This document shows, in pieces, positions 10,739 through 21,468 of a stretch of DNA of 64,000 bases. The notes beneath the pieces were generated by a model. The model was not told the DNA's origin. It was given only the letters and a program-made list of their open reading frames with translations, and made no database searches. The stretch is taken from NCBI GenBank assembly GCA_023897205.1, contig JAHWDD010000004.1, positions 1,984,001 to 2,048,000 on the forward strand, in the 5' to 3' direction. Made by a program: the position numbers and the translations under genes. The number at the start of each line of letters is the position of its first letter. The stretch's first letter is position 1. Source of the stretch: Exophiala sp. HKRS030. Lineage: Eukaryota > Ascomycota > Eurotiomycetes > Chaetothyriales > Herpotrichiellaceae.

Positions 10739-11231
10739 CGGTCACGAATGGCCCTGTGAATGAATAGGAGAGTGGGCGAGCCACGGCGCCAAGATGAAGA
10801 ATGTCGGTTATTTCTACGGAAGACTCGTATGTTCAAAGCAAGTAGATAGAGTATTACAAATGTCAAATGTCAGAATACGTTAGCTACATACAGCACACTC
10901 TTTCTCACACTTCGACTTTCTTACGGACGTTGTGTCGGTGGAGCGAATCATGTACTCGTATTGCAAAGTGGACTCCACATACAATGACTACCTACCTACT
11001 TACTCGAGTACCAATCGTAGTACTCGTACCCACCCACCCAGATGCTCGTAGTATCTAGTACTCGTTCTGTGTCCTCGTACAGTGTATATAAGTCCACACG
11101 CCCCCCAACCCCTTTTGTACTCCCTTTTTCTCCCCTTGTGTTTTTCTCTGTGGGAGAACCTGTCGAACCGTCCATATATCATGTGCCTAGGGAGTACCAC
11201 TGGACTGATATAGTATTGGACTTTTGAAAAC
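10739..11231. other. Intergenic, epoxide hydrolase promoter
   Basis: About 490 nt with a dense cluster of TACCTAC, CTCGAGTAC and GTACTCGTAC (11020-11029) motifs ahead of a TATATAA box. No gene. Confidence 0.5.
11085..11091 (+). promoter_or_regulatory. TATA box of epoxide hydrolase gene
   Basis: TATATAA at 141-147 nt upstream of the ATG at 11232, followed by a pyrimidine-rich leader. Good match to a core TATA element; function not tested. Confidence 0.5.
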
Positions 11232-12650
11232 ATGGCCGACAACCACCCCCACCACCACGACCCATCACGGTCACCTCCCCAACTCTCCCTGTCCGAGCAC
11301 GACCTCGGCCTCAACTTCAAGGCCACCTTCACCGAAGAGATCCTCCCATTTTCCATATCCGTCTCGGAGGAGTTTCTCGGCCTCACCAAACTCAAGGTCT
11401 CCCTGACGAGGTTCGTCGACGATCAAAATCAACCGGACCACGAAGATGGGCCACCGCGACGTGAGGCCGAGGCCGTAGCCCGGCATTGGTGTGAGTCGTA
11501 CGACTGGAGAGCGGTCGAGGCCTCTCTCAACTCACGCCTCGAGCAATTCACCACCATGGTCCACACGGCCCGGACTTCACTTCACCCTTATCCCGGGCCC
11601 ATTCCTCTACACTTTGTCCACCACCGGTCCCCACGGGCCGACGCCGTCCCTCTGCTCTTCGTCCACGGCTGGCCGGGTTCTTTCATCGAAGTCTTGGACA
11701 TTGTCGATCAACTCACGAATCCGTCGGACCCTTCCCACTGTGCGTTCCACGTCGTCGCCCCTTCGATCCCGGGGTACGGGTTCAGCCCGCCCCCACGCTC
11801 TCCCGGTTTCGGTTACCGACAGGCCGGGGCGACGTTCCACTCCCTGATGGTCAAGTTGGGTTACGACAGGTACGTGTTCCAGGGAGGTGACGCCGGGGAT
11901 TTCATCAACCGATACGCCGCCGTGGATTTCCCCGAGAGTGTCGTTTCGGGTCTGTCGAATTTTTGGGTCGTTCCTCCTACAGCCGATGACGTGGAGCGGT
12001 ACAACGGCAGACGCAAAGGCAATTTGGATGACGACGGTGACGAAAAATACACGATCGAATCTTACCGTCGATTCACGACTCAATCCTGGGCTTACGGTCA
12101 CCTACACCAGACCCGCCCATTACGTCTGGCGGTGGGACTCACAGATAGTCCCGTCGGGTTGGCAATGTGGATTTATGATTCTGTCCGAACCGGAGTCGAC
12201 GACCCGGACAAGATTTGGACCCCTGACCGTGTCGTCACTTGGACCATGATGCACTGGATCAATGGACCTTACGGGGCTTTTGGGTTGTACAAGAACGGTG
12301 CCAAGGTGAGTGAGTTTTGTCGTACTCGAACTTATCCCCCCAGCTCCAGGTCATCATTCTCTGTGTGACTGACTCGCTGCCAAAAACAGGACGGTGCGAT
12401 CTCACCGACGGGTATAAACTTGTTACCCTACGTCCATCAACCGGTGGCCATCTCAGAATTCCCGTACGATCTGTGGTACCGTACGCCTTTGGAGTGGGCT
12501 CGAAGAGGTGGCAACGTCAAGTATCGTACCGTCCATGATCGAGGGGGTCATTTTGCGTCTCTGGACGCCCCGGATCTACTCGTTGACGATATCCGGCGGT
12601 TTTTCGGGGACAGGGAGGTGTCTAATACGAAAGTGTTTTTTCGAGAATGA
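11232..12650 (+). CDS. Epoxide hydrolase (EHN + alpha/beta-hydrolase fold)
   Basis: Hydrolyses epoxides to vicinal diols; microsomal-type family with an N-terminal EHN domain (about residues 25-130). Two exons, 11232-12305 and 12390-12650 (84-nt intron, GTGAGT...AACAG, phase 0), give 444 residues. Catalytic elements are all present: oxyanion loop HGWPG (145-149), nucleophile Asp220 in QGGDAGDF, lid tyrosine in AYGHLHQTRP (Tyr288), family box LTDSPVGLAMWI, and catalytic His412 in DRGGHFASLD. The nucleophile elbow reads GGDAG, where GGDWG is commoner. The N-terminus carries a HPHHHDPSRS run rather than a clear membrane anchor, so the protein may be soluble. It lies beside a dehydrogenase and an SDR, a set that could act on oxygenated aromatic or terpenoid compounds, but this is inference. 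Confidence 0.93.
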
Positions 12651-12895
12651 GAAAAATTAAATACAGTGCACTTGAGGATCGCAGCCAAGGGGGAAAGTCC
12701 ACAACTGTGACATGAGTATCAACATGGCATGAGAAACTTCTGGAAGTATAGTATACAAGTAGTGTCGGCGTTGGTATTACATCTAGAATATCACTAGCAA
12801 AAGATCCGAGCGACAAACATTGATATTGACATCATTCTCATGTACTTGACAATTTCGATACGACACAGACAGCAATAAACATGTCGAGTGCCAGT

Positions 12896-14725
12896 TCAAA
12901 TGACAGTACCTTTGTTCTGCTTCTTGTCGACATTATAATTCTTCCACACCGCAATGGCTGGAATGGCAAGCACCAAAATGGCGGTGGCGGCGATCGAACC
13001 GTACCTTTGAGTCTCACCCCACGCGTAATCGATGGCGTCTCTGGTTGGCGAATCCACGGCATAAGTCATCTGTTTGGTGTATCCGCCCAGGAAAATAGTT
13101 TCGTAGTCTCCTTTGGTGTCGGCGGGTAGTCTCCGCAGCAGTGACTGGGGGAAGACGTTGTCGTAGATGGCGGCGGCGACGGCGTACCCGATGGCACCAC
13201 CCAGGCTGGCGAAGAGATTGATCAGGGACAGCATCATGGGAACGCCGTCGCGATCGGCGGCGGCCATGACGGCCATGTCCTCACCGATGACGAGGGTGCC
13301 TCCCGCGAACGCGATGAAGATCTGACACATGATCAGGTAACCTATGCCGTGGTCGTTGCCTCGGAAGTGGATCATCAAGCCGGCACCCAAAAACATCAGG
13401 GGCAGGGCGAAGAAGAGGCACGTGTACTTGAAGTGCTTGGTGAGGCGGACCCAGCATCCGAACACGACCCCCCAGAAAGTCGAGCCCACGTTGTAGATCT
13501 GGCCCATGTAACCCGCGTCGGAGAAGGAGAGGTTGTACACCACCAGGACGAACTGGTAGTAATAAACGTCCCAGCAGTAAAAGGAAAAGTAAAGGATGGC
13601 CGCCAGGGAACACGCCCCGAGCACCGTACGCTGCCGGAACAACTCCCAGCGGACAAAGTGGACCCGGGCGAAAAATTTCTCCCAGATGGCGAACACGGGG
13701 AAGAGCAGAACCCCAACCACGATCATGGCGATGAACGTGGCCGACGAGTACTGGGCTTTGCCGTTGGTGTTGAGGGAGAAGGGCAGCAGGAAAAGGACAA
13801 AGGCGGCCATGAGCAGGATGGCCCCGACGATGTCGAATTCGTGGAAATAATGCACAAAGGACTGGATTGGAGACCGGCCGCTAGCTTCGTTCTTGAACAG
13901 GCCCATCCGTTCAGCCTTGCGTTGAAAGTACTTGAAGACGACCACGAGTGGCATGAAGACGAAGAACATGATGATGCAGAATGCTCCGTAGCCCCATCGC
14001 CAGGTCGTCGTGTTCAAGAAAGCCTGACCCAGTAAAGGTGCGGTGAATGCGGTGCAGATGAACGGCGTGCCGACAAAGGCAAAAGCAAAGGCTCGATTGC
14101 GTAGTCCCGAAGTGTCTGCCACGAAGACGTCGAGGATCAGGTAGATAGCGTCGTAGCCGATCCAGTAGAGAACGTATCCCGCCGCGTAGCCGCTAGGTCC
14201 GGTCGACGAGGCCAAGACGATCATGCCAATGAGGTATACACAGACGAAGAGGAAGAAACCTTCGGCACGACCCCAGATGTTGAGAATCTTGGCGATGGGA
14301 AGTTTCAAGACACCACCGATGATTGTGGACAAGATATTGGCGGTCGTCAACTGTGGTGCGGCGATGAAGTCGGCGTAGGCTGCCGCATTGAAGAGAGTGG
14401 TTGTCCCTTGCTGTAGGGCCAGCATGAAGAAGCAGACCCAGATCCAACCATAGGTTGCGTAGACGGCCCATTTGGGCCAGACGAGAGCAGTGGCTTCGGC
14501 CTTCCTGACACCCAGCTGGGCACCTTCGGTGATGCTATTGGGATGGCGTTGGACTTCCTTTTCGTTGCGTTCCTCCAGACTCAAGTCGTCAGAGTCGGAG
14601 TCCGTAGGGACATCCGTAGGAGCGTCCAGTGGACCGTCGGATTTTTGAGCACCAGGAATGCTGGAGCCGCTGCGAACCTCTGAGGGACCAGTTACCTGGG
14701 CCTTGAGCTTGGATAGGAAGCCCAT
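12896..14725 (-). CDS. Siderophore-iron transporter (MFS, SIT/ARN family)
   Basis: Proton-driven uptake of ferric siderophores across the plasma membrane or vesicles. The frame is open from 14758, but Met12 at 14725 ([10 protein letters not shown]) is the more natural start, giving 609 residues. An acidic, Ser/Asp-rich cytosolic N-terminus of about 80 residues is followed by about 14 membrane segments. Family marks are [18 protein letters not shown] in the first segment, [22 protein letters not shown], the [15 protein letters not shown] stretch, and a [24 protein letters not shown] late segment. The substrate siderophore cannot be told. The promoter (higher coordinates) carries an iron-GATA consensus ATCTGATAA with a second abutting GATAA, so repression by an SreA-type factor under high iron is a direct prediction. 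No introns. Confidence 0.92.
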   Translation of the reverse strand: MGFLSKLKAQVTGPSEVRSGSSIPGAQKSDGPLDAPTDVPTDSDSDDLSLEERNEKEVQRHPNSITEGAQLGVRKAEATALVWPKWAVYATYGWIWVCFFMLALQQGTTTLFNAAAYADFIAAPQLTTANILSTIIGGVLKLPIAKILNIWGRAEGFFLFVCVYLIGMIVLASSTGPSGYAAGYVLYWIGYDAIYLILDVFVADTSGLRNRAFAFAFVGTPFICTAFTAPLLGQAFLNTTTWRWGYGAFCIIMFFVFMPLVVVFKYFQRKAERMGLFKNEASGRSPIQSFVHYFHEFDIVGAILLMAAFVLFLLPFSLNTNGKAQYSSATFIAMIVVGVLLFPVFAIWEKFFARVHFVRWELFRQRTVLGACSLAAILYFSFYCWDVYYYQFVLVVYNLSFSDAGYMGQIYNVGSTFWGVVFGCWVRLTKHFKYTCLFFALPLMFLGAGLMIHFRGNDHGIGYLIMCQIFIAFAGGTLVIGEDMAVMAAADRDGVPMMLSLINLFASLGGAIGYAVAAAIYDNVFPQSLLRRLPADTKGDYETIFLGGYTKQMTYAVDSPTRDAIDYAWGETQRYGSIAATAILVLAIPAIAVWKNYNVDKKQNKGTVI

Positions 14726-14803
14726 ATTGGCGTGGTGGTAGGGTATCACTTGTAACACAACGTACTACTCTCGTACTGTATATGTAGATGGGCGCCGGGG
14801 AAG

Positions 14804-14809
14804 AGATAA
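14804..14809 (+). promoter_or_regulatory. HGATAR-type GATA site in siderophore transporter leader
   Basis: AGATAA lies 79 nt upstream of the preferred start of the siderophore transporter (46 nt upstream of the longer alternative). It fits the general fungal GATA factor site HGATAR. Weaker than the composite site farther upstream. Confidence 0.4.
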
Positions 14810-14810
14810 C

Positions 14811-14844
14811 CGAGAGAGAAAGAAAAACGTGGTTTTCTCTCTCG
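14811..14844. repeat. Perfect 11-bp inverted repeat, 12-nt spacer
   Basis: Arms CGAGAGAGAAA (14811-14821) and TTTCTCTCTCG (14834-14844) flank a 12-nt spacer. On the transporter's strand this would form a hairpin in the promoter or 5' leader, 86 nt or more before the start codon. Confidence 0.6.
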
Positions 14845-14957
14845 CAGGGTTGATACCCATATTTATTGCATGATCAGGGCATGGTGTATACCTACCAGAC
14901 ACGGACGATGCAGGGGCGGGTTGCACTACGAATGGTCAGTCTTGTATCCGCAGTGAC

Positions 14958-14971
14958 ATCTGATAAGATAA
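14958..14971 (+). promoter_or_regulatory. Iron-responsive GATA (SreA-type) composite site
   Basis: ATCTGATAA at 14958-14966 is an exact match to the fungal iron-regulator consensus ATCWGATAA, and a second GATAA follows immediately (14967-14971). It sits about 230 nt upstream of the siderophore transporter start, the expected place for a repressor that shuts off siderophore uptake when iron is plentiful. The match is seen directly; function is inferred from the known SreA/Sre1 site. Confidence 0.7.
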
Positions 14972-15821
14972 ATTTCTCGCCGTTAGCTCCACTAGGTTAA
15001 AGAAAATTCTGGTGATGGTGGCATTGAGTATTGTGGAGGGGGATGAGACAAGGGTATGGACGAGTAGGCTCTCATCCATTCCGGTAAAGCCGAGTTTGCG
15101 GGTCGTGTACAGGACCGTACTCGAGGGACTTTTACATACGAGGACAGGGTGAACCCTGTGTGTGACCACTACAGCCCCTCAAGCATGACAGTTACAGGCT
15201 GGAAGGAGTACAAGAGTCGAGCTTGACGAAGCTTGCTGGAGCTTCGCGGCGCCAACATTCTTGGCTTGTGTTCCGACGATTGCGGGTGGATTCCAGGCTG
15301 TAAGAACATAAATAATACGGACATCAGTTGGCGTGCCAATAGTCAGTTCCGTTCAGAGCATCAACAGCCCGCGTCAACTAGGCGAAATGAGGCATTTCTG
15401 GTGGAAAATCTTTCTTGTTGTTGGTTTTAGGCGTCGTAATCAAATCTTATCGCCTTCAACTTGCCTCGACTGACATCCATGACCCTCAATCATATCTTAT
15501 CAATCGACTCGAGAACAATATTTCGGGAGCATCATACATCATCAACACCATGCATTGGGATCCTCATCTGCATGTTGACGTCCTTTGATACCTTACCTGC
15601 GTAATGGTGACCTCCACAACCATCAGGCAATACTCGTAGTAGCCCTGTCTAGCCTAGCGACCCGACCGTGAGCTGGGGGCCATGTTGCCTTGTAACACAC
15701 GTCTTCCACAACGGTGTCCGATGCTCGGAACACTAGGACCATCTTTCTACGAAGGCAACGGAGCACCCAATTCTTTTCGCTTCCGACGGTAGTAACAATT
15801 TAGCCCATCTTATAGTCCAGC

Positions 15822-15954
15822 GGCAACATGTCCAGGGCTTAATTACTAGACCTAAATGGACATCTTTAGTATTGATTGAATCGTCGTCGTCAATATTTAT
15901 CCCGCGTCACCTTGATTCCTGAGATCAGAACAACATGGAAGGCAACATGTCCAG
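15822..15954. repeat. 14-bp direct repeat pair
   Basis: GGCAACATGTCCAG occurs at 15822-15835 and again at 15941-15954, start to start 119 bp. No gene or element boundary is visible around them. Confidence 0.5.
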
Positions 15955-16778
15955 AACGTTCCAAGGCAGAGCGCGTTTGACATCTCTCGCATGCCTGGAA
16001 AACCAATCGACAATCGAATAATCCCTCAGCGCAGCGTGGCACCGCGCGACGAGACGAGCATGACATAGCTCATTATTCAGTTCATACGAGGACTTGGTAA
16101 AGAACATTTGAACAACGACAGTTCCAGTACGAATGTCCCACAATGATGTTAACAGAAAGTCCTCCCATGGTACGATAGGAAAAGAGTGACGAGGCTTGTC
16201 TCTTCAACAAGGCTGATTATCTAATGTGCCGTTCAAGCCCTATCTGCATCAAGGGATACTCCTTGTGCCGCAGATTCGGATTTGACTCTAGTAGATCTGA
16301 CTCTTTTTGATTCACAATCTCTCCTGAGTTAGCTAATCTACCGCACAGGGAAAACAACCGGGTAACGGACCACATCCGAACGGTATTAATAGGTAAATGA
16401 GGTACGAGTACGGAGTACTCCATGTCCATGTCGGAAGATTTCCGCCCGAGTCCCGCTTTGTTCGTGGTTTCTCTCCCCCGCGCAGAACCCCGAAAAAGCA
16501 CCACAACGGCAGCACCACGCAGCAAGTAACCGGTAGTTGAACCACAACGAGCGTTTAAAAGGAAATTGTACGGAACATCCACTGTAATATATCATCGACA
16601 AAGCTCCCTACGGAATCAACCCCTGCCTAAACGGGGTTTTTTTCGTGTTGGAAAGAGGAAGTCTCCACGACGCCTCACATCGATTTACATCTACTTCTCT
16701 CACCTCGACACTTTCTTTTTGGTACTCTCAACTCGTCACTGATTTCTTCTCGACCGACTCTTCATATCCGTACCGACA

Positions 16779-17650
16779 ATGACGACCGCCAAAGTCGCCC
16801 TCGTCACCGCCTCCAGCGCCGGTTTGGGTGCCGCGACCGTCAAAGCCCTGGCTCCCTTCTTCCGGGTGGTGGTCAACTACAACTCGAGGCTGGAAAAGGC
16901 ACAGGAGGTGATTTCACAGGCCTCTTCGATCGCTCCGACGTACACCCTCTCGACCAACGAACAGCGCTTCCACGCCATCAAGGCCGACGTGTCACAGAGG
17001 TCCGAGATCCAGCGCCTCGTGGCCGAGACCGTCGGCGTCATGGGCCGGCTGGACGTCGTGGTCAGCAACGCCGGTTGGACCCGACTGACCAATTTCTTCG
17101 ACATCGAACAGCAGGTCAACGAGGAAGATTGGGACCGTTGTTTCAACGTCAACGTCAAGAGCCACCTGTGGCTGCTGTACGCCGCCAAGGACCACCTCGA
17201 AAAGGCCGCCGACGAGGAGGGTGGCATCGGCGGCGCCTTCGTCACCGTCGCCAGTCTGGCGGGCGTGAGGCCGAGCGGTTCCAGCCTGCCGTACAGTGTC
17301 ACCAAGGCGGCCGAGATTCACCTGACAAAGGGTCTCGCCATGATCTGTGGTCGGAAAATCAGGTGCAACAGTGTCAGTCCTGGCTTGATGTTGACCGAGT
17401 GGTAAGTTTTTCTTTTTTGGCTCTTTTCTTTCTTTTTGTGCCTTGCCTTTTCTCTTTTCCCCTTCCGCTCTGACAAAAAAAAAACAGGGGCAACAAATTT
17501 CCGGAAACAAAAGTCAAAGCTACTACCGATAAATCGGCTCTCAAGTCGACGGCCGTTCCCGAAGACGTAGCGGATCAGATCAAGACGGTGGTATTGAGTA
17601 AATCGATCACAGGCCAGAATATCGTCATGGATTGCGGTATCGCCATATAG
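16779..17650 (+). CDS. Short-chain dehydrogenase/reductase (SDR)
   Basis: Classical SDR oxidoreductase of about 261 residues, cytosolic. Exons 16779-17401 and 17488-17650 are separated by an 86-nt intron (GTAAGT donor, long A-run before the CAG acceptor, phase 2). The cofactor glycine motif is TASSAGLG at residues 10-17. NAG follows at 97-99, the active-site Asn region NVNVKSHL near 124, and the catalytic set Ser159, Tyr172 and Lys176 (YSVTK). A C-terminal GLMLTEWGNKF segment and the closing DCGIAI replace the usual DGG end. The first motif is TASSxGLG rather than TGxxxGIG, still within family variation. The substrate is unknown. It lies next to the siderophore transporter, about 2 kb away. 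Confidence 0.92.
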
Positions 17651-18675
17651 AAAATACAAATCTAAACCTCAAAGAGCACTCTCGTGGTTCATCATGTCAT
17701 CCTAACGTATTTAGCTAAGCTATGGTTAAGCCACATCCCATCCGGCCTGGTCTCTGTGTGTACTCCGTCGAGATTCACACAGGATCATGGGAGATCCTCA
17801 TCAATAATGACACCCTCTATTCCGACTGCGTCCAGCTCGGCTCTGCTGTGACCGGAATACCCAACCTGGTCATCGTTGCTGCTTGATGGACCTTCGCACC
17901 CAAGCCAATCTCCATGAAGCTCCTGAGAACCCATGCTGCGGGGGTCCATGTTCAGTAGTTCTATATCGGCTGATATCCGTTCCATCCTATCGTTGCTCGT
18001 GGCGAGGCGTACTAGTCTGGTGCTATCCCGTTGCCTATTCTTTGCAAGCAAGCTGTCGAACCTGCCTCTTTCGACATGCAAAAGTCGAAGTGCAGTAAGA
18101 TGCTCGTCCGATCTTTCGCGTAATCGTAAAAACAACCCTCTTAGCGCGGTGATGCTTCTGATGACCAGCTTCCTGACATCATCATCTTCAAGGCGAATAT
18201 TGTCCGTATCGTTGGGTTGGTGAATGAGGAGAGCACGAAACCAGTCGGATGGCAGGATGTCATTTTGGGCGATCGGGCCAAATATGTAGTGACACATATC
18301 GAGTTCTGTGAGTATGGCCTTCAAGATTGGGCGTGGGATGAGAATTGAATGAGACATTCTGGGATAGGGTGGTGGTAATGCTAGAGACCTCGAGGCATGG
18401 ATGTCGAAAGAGGCGGTCGTGAAATGCGAAGTCGACCCAGCATTGCATCGTCGTTATATACCCATAGTCGACAAACAGTGTCGACGGCGACTCAAACACT
18501 TCTCCGAACAGAATCAGGCTCGTTGCACGTTCATATCCAACTGTGGGAGTGTCGTAGATGTTGACAACATCTCACAGGTTTGAAGGACGATGCTATTGCG
18601 GCCCTGAGCCAATATTGGGCACGCATCTTGACAGGTTTTTGTTTAGTCACGAAGATAACACATTCTGATACGCAT
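17651..18675. other. Intergenic with a weak gene-like remnant
   Basis: About 1 kb between the SDR 3' end and the SGD1 3' end. Apart from the doubtful minus-strand candidate at 17785-18566 there is nothing I can support. Confidence 0.4.
17785..18566 (-). CDS. Doubtful gene or decayed gene, unknown product
   Basis: Two protein-like minus-strand blocks lie in different frames. The upstream one (about 18566-18380) reads VVNIYDTPTVGYERA then LFGEVFESPSTLFVDYG. The downstream one (18357-17785, 190 codons) reads as a charged helical protein with ILTELDMCHYIFGP and ALLIHQPND. A roughly 105-nt intron (donor GTATAT after VDYG, acceptor CCCAG just before the ATG at 18357) would join them in frame. However, no ATG in frame with the upstream block lies close enough to start it. 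It could be a short real gene with a missed first exon, or a degraded copy. I do not recognise a family and assign no function. Confidence 0.3.
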
Positions 18676-21198
18676 TCAGTCGCCCATAACATTGGTCCCG
18701 GGCTCTAGGCGTGAGAGTGTGTCCAATGCCACCTTGCAGCCCCTTTTGACCGTATCCTTGTCCGACTTTGATATCAGGTCAGAGTGTCGGACATTCTTTT
18801 TGACAAAGTATTGCAAACGTTTGATGACCTGAGGTGTCTCGATTGCTCGATCAAACAACTTCGGTAAAGAATCGCTCTTCGAATTCCTGGCCTCAATCAT
18901 GATCATGATAAGCAACAACTCGACAAACATGCTTGTTCGTTCTTTGATGTATGCCAAATCGAGCACCTTGAGCACACCAATAGTCACACCTCCATCGAGG
19001 ATAAGGTGAGCATACAGCTTTGCCAGGTTCGCAATCTCGTTCATCTCGACGTTTTGATCTCCATCGTCGTTCGTATCATCGTCAATGTCTGCGTTCTCAC
19101 CTAGCCTCCTGAAAAATCCCCACAAGGCGAATTGAAATGCTTTACGCAAGCGCTTTTCCAGGCACAGTCTCTTAGCCACCAGCGTGTAGTAGTGGTTGTA
19201 GGGATTCTCTCCGGCCGCACAACGAAGTAGAACTCTCGGGATCTCTTGCACTTGGTTTTGTTTGAGACGAAGCTTCATTAGGCGGACATGAGCGTCCTTG
19301 TAATCCACGGCCGACAATAGAGCCACGAAGATGGACCGCCTGACATCTGTATTCATCCCATACTCTCGAGCAAGAGCGACCAAATCAACCGAGCCATCGT
19401 TTTCATCTTCAAGTTCACCCTCAAAGATGGTGGTTGTCTCGGTAAGGTCATCTATGGCACGAGCTGATTCATTCCCTTTCCAACTCGCACCTACAAGCCA
19501 CCATTTGCCCTTCTTGTCGCTGTTCTTGATATCATCTCGAGTAATCCGTAGCGGCTCCGATGCTCTCAAGGCACGATTGTTAAGACTTCCCAGCGCTTTC
19601 CTCATCTGTGTGATGTGCTCGCTGGCAAGACCCACGTTGCTCGTAGTCTTCAATTTGTTGTTCTTTAGATCTGTAATCATATCCATCATAACCCTAGTTC
19701 TTGCACTTATTTTCTCTCCCGCTGCGTTCATCTTCTCAACTGTCTTCGCCATCGATCGAACAATAGCCATTAGTGACGATGGATCATCTCGTCGAAGCTG
19801 TGGTCCAGAGTCACGGACAATTCGAAGTAGTAATTCGGTGTTGTTCTCGGTCAACTCCTCAAGCAAGAGCCTGATATGATCGAAGATAATTGTGCTGCTC
19901 ACAACGTTGAATGTGAACAGGTTGGACAACAAACTGATTAGATTCAATGCTTCCTTTCCAGCTGCCTCGTCGCCATGATATAGGTCGAAGCGATCCACAA
20001 GTTGTGAAAGTAGCTCTGCACCGAAGTCTACCCCAATCACTTTGTAGACGGCTGCTGAAAATGCTGCATGGAGGATAACGAATGTATTCTGAAGAGTCGA
20101 CTTGCTGCTGAATTGGGTCAGAAGCATTTCAATGAGAACAGATGTGACGTCTTGTCTGGGATTCGACTGATAGACCTTCTCAACCTCGTCAAGTATAGAT
20201 ATGAGATTGGCTTCGGATAGCTTGTTCAGGTGTCCTTGAAGTTGACGCTTTAGTCTCTCTAGAGACGCTCCCTCAGAATTTTGCGCTTTCCTCAGCGACG
20301 GAGGGACATATTTGGAACCAGATGCATTCGCTGCAACAGGAGCAACGTAAGGGTTCTCGCGAACCTTCGCGGGTCGAGTCTGGGGCCTATGTTCCTCTTC
20401 TGATGCGAAACCCTCAAAATCATCTTCATCTTCATCGTCTTCGGTAAATCCCTCAAGGTCTTCATCTGACAAGTCGTCTTCATCCATATCTAGATATCTG
20501 GCACTGTCGTCCTCGTCAACATCAAGACCTTCGTCGTTGTCCTCATCCCGATGTGCTGTCTTCCTCCTCTTACTCTCAAGCCAGTCGTCTTCTTCGTTCG
20601 CGTCCTTGTGTCCGCTCTCCTCCTCGTCTAGACCTTCAAGCAGATCATCCAGACCATCTTCAGTGAAAGACTTTGCTCTGGCTCTCTTCTTCAGCCCGAG
20701 TTTTCTCTCAAGCGCACTGATCTCTGCATCGTCCTGCGCCGCTCGGTCTCTGAAGGCTCTCGAGGACACATCTAAAACAAGGCCAGGCGACAAGGACCGT
20801 GATCGACCCGTGTCGTCTTCAACAGATATCGATTTTGAGGGTGAGGGCGATCGATGTTTCGGCTTCTTCAATATGCTCTTTGGCGTGGCCTCGTCTTTCT
20901 TTGAGACTCTCTTCATAGTCGGCGGCGCTGGCAGAGAATCTTCCTCGCTCTCCCCATATTGCTCGTCCTCGTCCTCATCGTCTTGATGATCTTCCACTCT
21001 CCTTTCCGGCTTCGAAACTTCCCTACGCTTCTTCTTCTCCAGGCGTTCAGCCTTGCGCTGTTCTTTTCTGTTCCTCAGCGCGCCATTCTGCGGTCGCCAT
21101 CCCTGTGACTTGTTCTCTAGGCCCAACTCTCTCTCCAATGCAAATGGTAATTTCACGCCATTTTGACGTCTTGCCTGTCGCCCATTTGGTCTTGACAT
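18676..21198 (-). CDS. SGD1: SGD1/NOM1 family nucleolar MIF4G protein
   Basis: Nucleolar protein needed for 18S rRNA maturation and 40S assembly. Single exon, 840 residues, start at the first Met (MSRPNGRQARRQNG). Order of parts: a basic N-terminus with KR-rich stretches; Asp/Glu-rich acidic tracts at about 70-85 and 205-270; a helical MIF4G domain at about 300-500 (KRQLQGHLNKLSEANLISILDEV onward, scaffold helices); then an MA3 domain at about 615-740 (RRSIFVALLSAVDYKDAH). The short FTEDGLDDLLEGLD box is typical of the family. It is divergent from SRP14 across only 270 nt, so the two genes probably share a promoter region. Nothing is missing or truncated. Confidence 0.94.
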   Translation of the reverse strand: MSRPNGRQARRQNGVKLPFALERELGLENKSQGWRPQNGALRNRKEQRKAERLEKKKRREVSKPERRVEDHQDDEDEDEQYGESEEDSLPAPPTMKRVSKKDEATPKSILKKPKHRSPSPSKSISVEDDTGRSRSLSPGLVLDVSSRAFRDRAAQDDAEISALERKLGLKKRARAKSFTEDGLDDLLEGLDEEESGHKDANEEDDWLESKRRKTAHRDEDNDEGLDVDEDDSARYLDMDEDDLSDEDLEGFTEDDEDEDDFEGFASEEEHRPQTRPAKVRENPYVAPVAANASGSKYVPPSLRKAQNSEGASLERLKRQLQGHLNKLSEANLISILDEVEKVYQSNPRQDVTSVLIEMLLTQFSSKSTLQNTFVILHAAFSAAVYKVIGVDFGAELLSQLVDRFDLYHGDEAAGKEALNLISLLSNLFTFNVVSSTIIFDHIRLLLEELTENNTELLLRIVRDSGPQLRRDDPSSLMAIVRSMAKTVEKMNAAGEKISARTRVMMDMITDLKNNKLKTTSNVGLASEHITQMRKALGSLNNRALRASEPLRITRDDIKNSDKKGKWWLVGASWKGNESARAIDDLTETTTIFEGELEDENDGSVDLVALAREYGMNTDVRRSIFVALLSAVDYKDAHVRLMKLRLKQNQVQEIPRVLLRCAAGENPYNHYYTLVAKRLCLEKRLRKAFQFALWGFFRRLGENADIDDDTNDDGDQNVEMNEIANLAKLYAHLILDGGVTIGVLKVLDLAYIKERTSMFVELLLIMIMIEARNSKSDSLPKLFDRAIETPQVIKRLQYFVKKNVRHSDLISKSDKDTVKRGCKVALDTLSRLEPGTNVMGD

Positions 21199-21468
21199 CT
21201 GGACCTTCGTCCTTGCGGCAAGCGACTGTCGACTCGTTCGTTAGAACAATCATGCACCAAAGTCGAGAAACTGCGACATTGTAGAAATTATTTCTGGCCG
21301 CGGCATTAACCGGCGATAAGCGAAGTGCCCTTCAATGGTTAGCGCAATCTTCCCCCACTGAACATCATAGTTTGGCGACCACAGTACAAAGTCCTTGTAC
21401 GGGAATTCGAGCAGTCAAGTGCGACCAGCCAGCCCATACAGCAAGCAACAAAGGTGCTCCCGGGCAGG

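Larger units (their letters stand above)
14759..16778. other. Large intergenic stretch between transporter and SDR
   Basis: About 2 kb without a supported gene. It includes the GATA elements, an 11-bp inverted repeat at 14811-14844, a 14-bp direct repeat (15822-15835 and 15941-15954), and GTACGAGTAC fused to TACGGAGTA at 16402-16417. Short reading frames here (for example 16217-16582 minus) show no domain. Confidence 0.5.
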
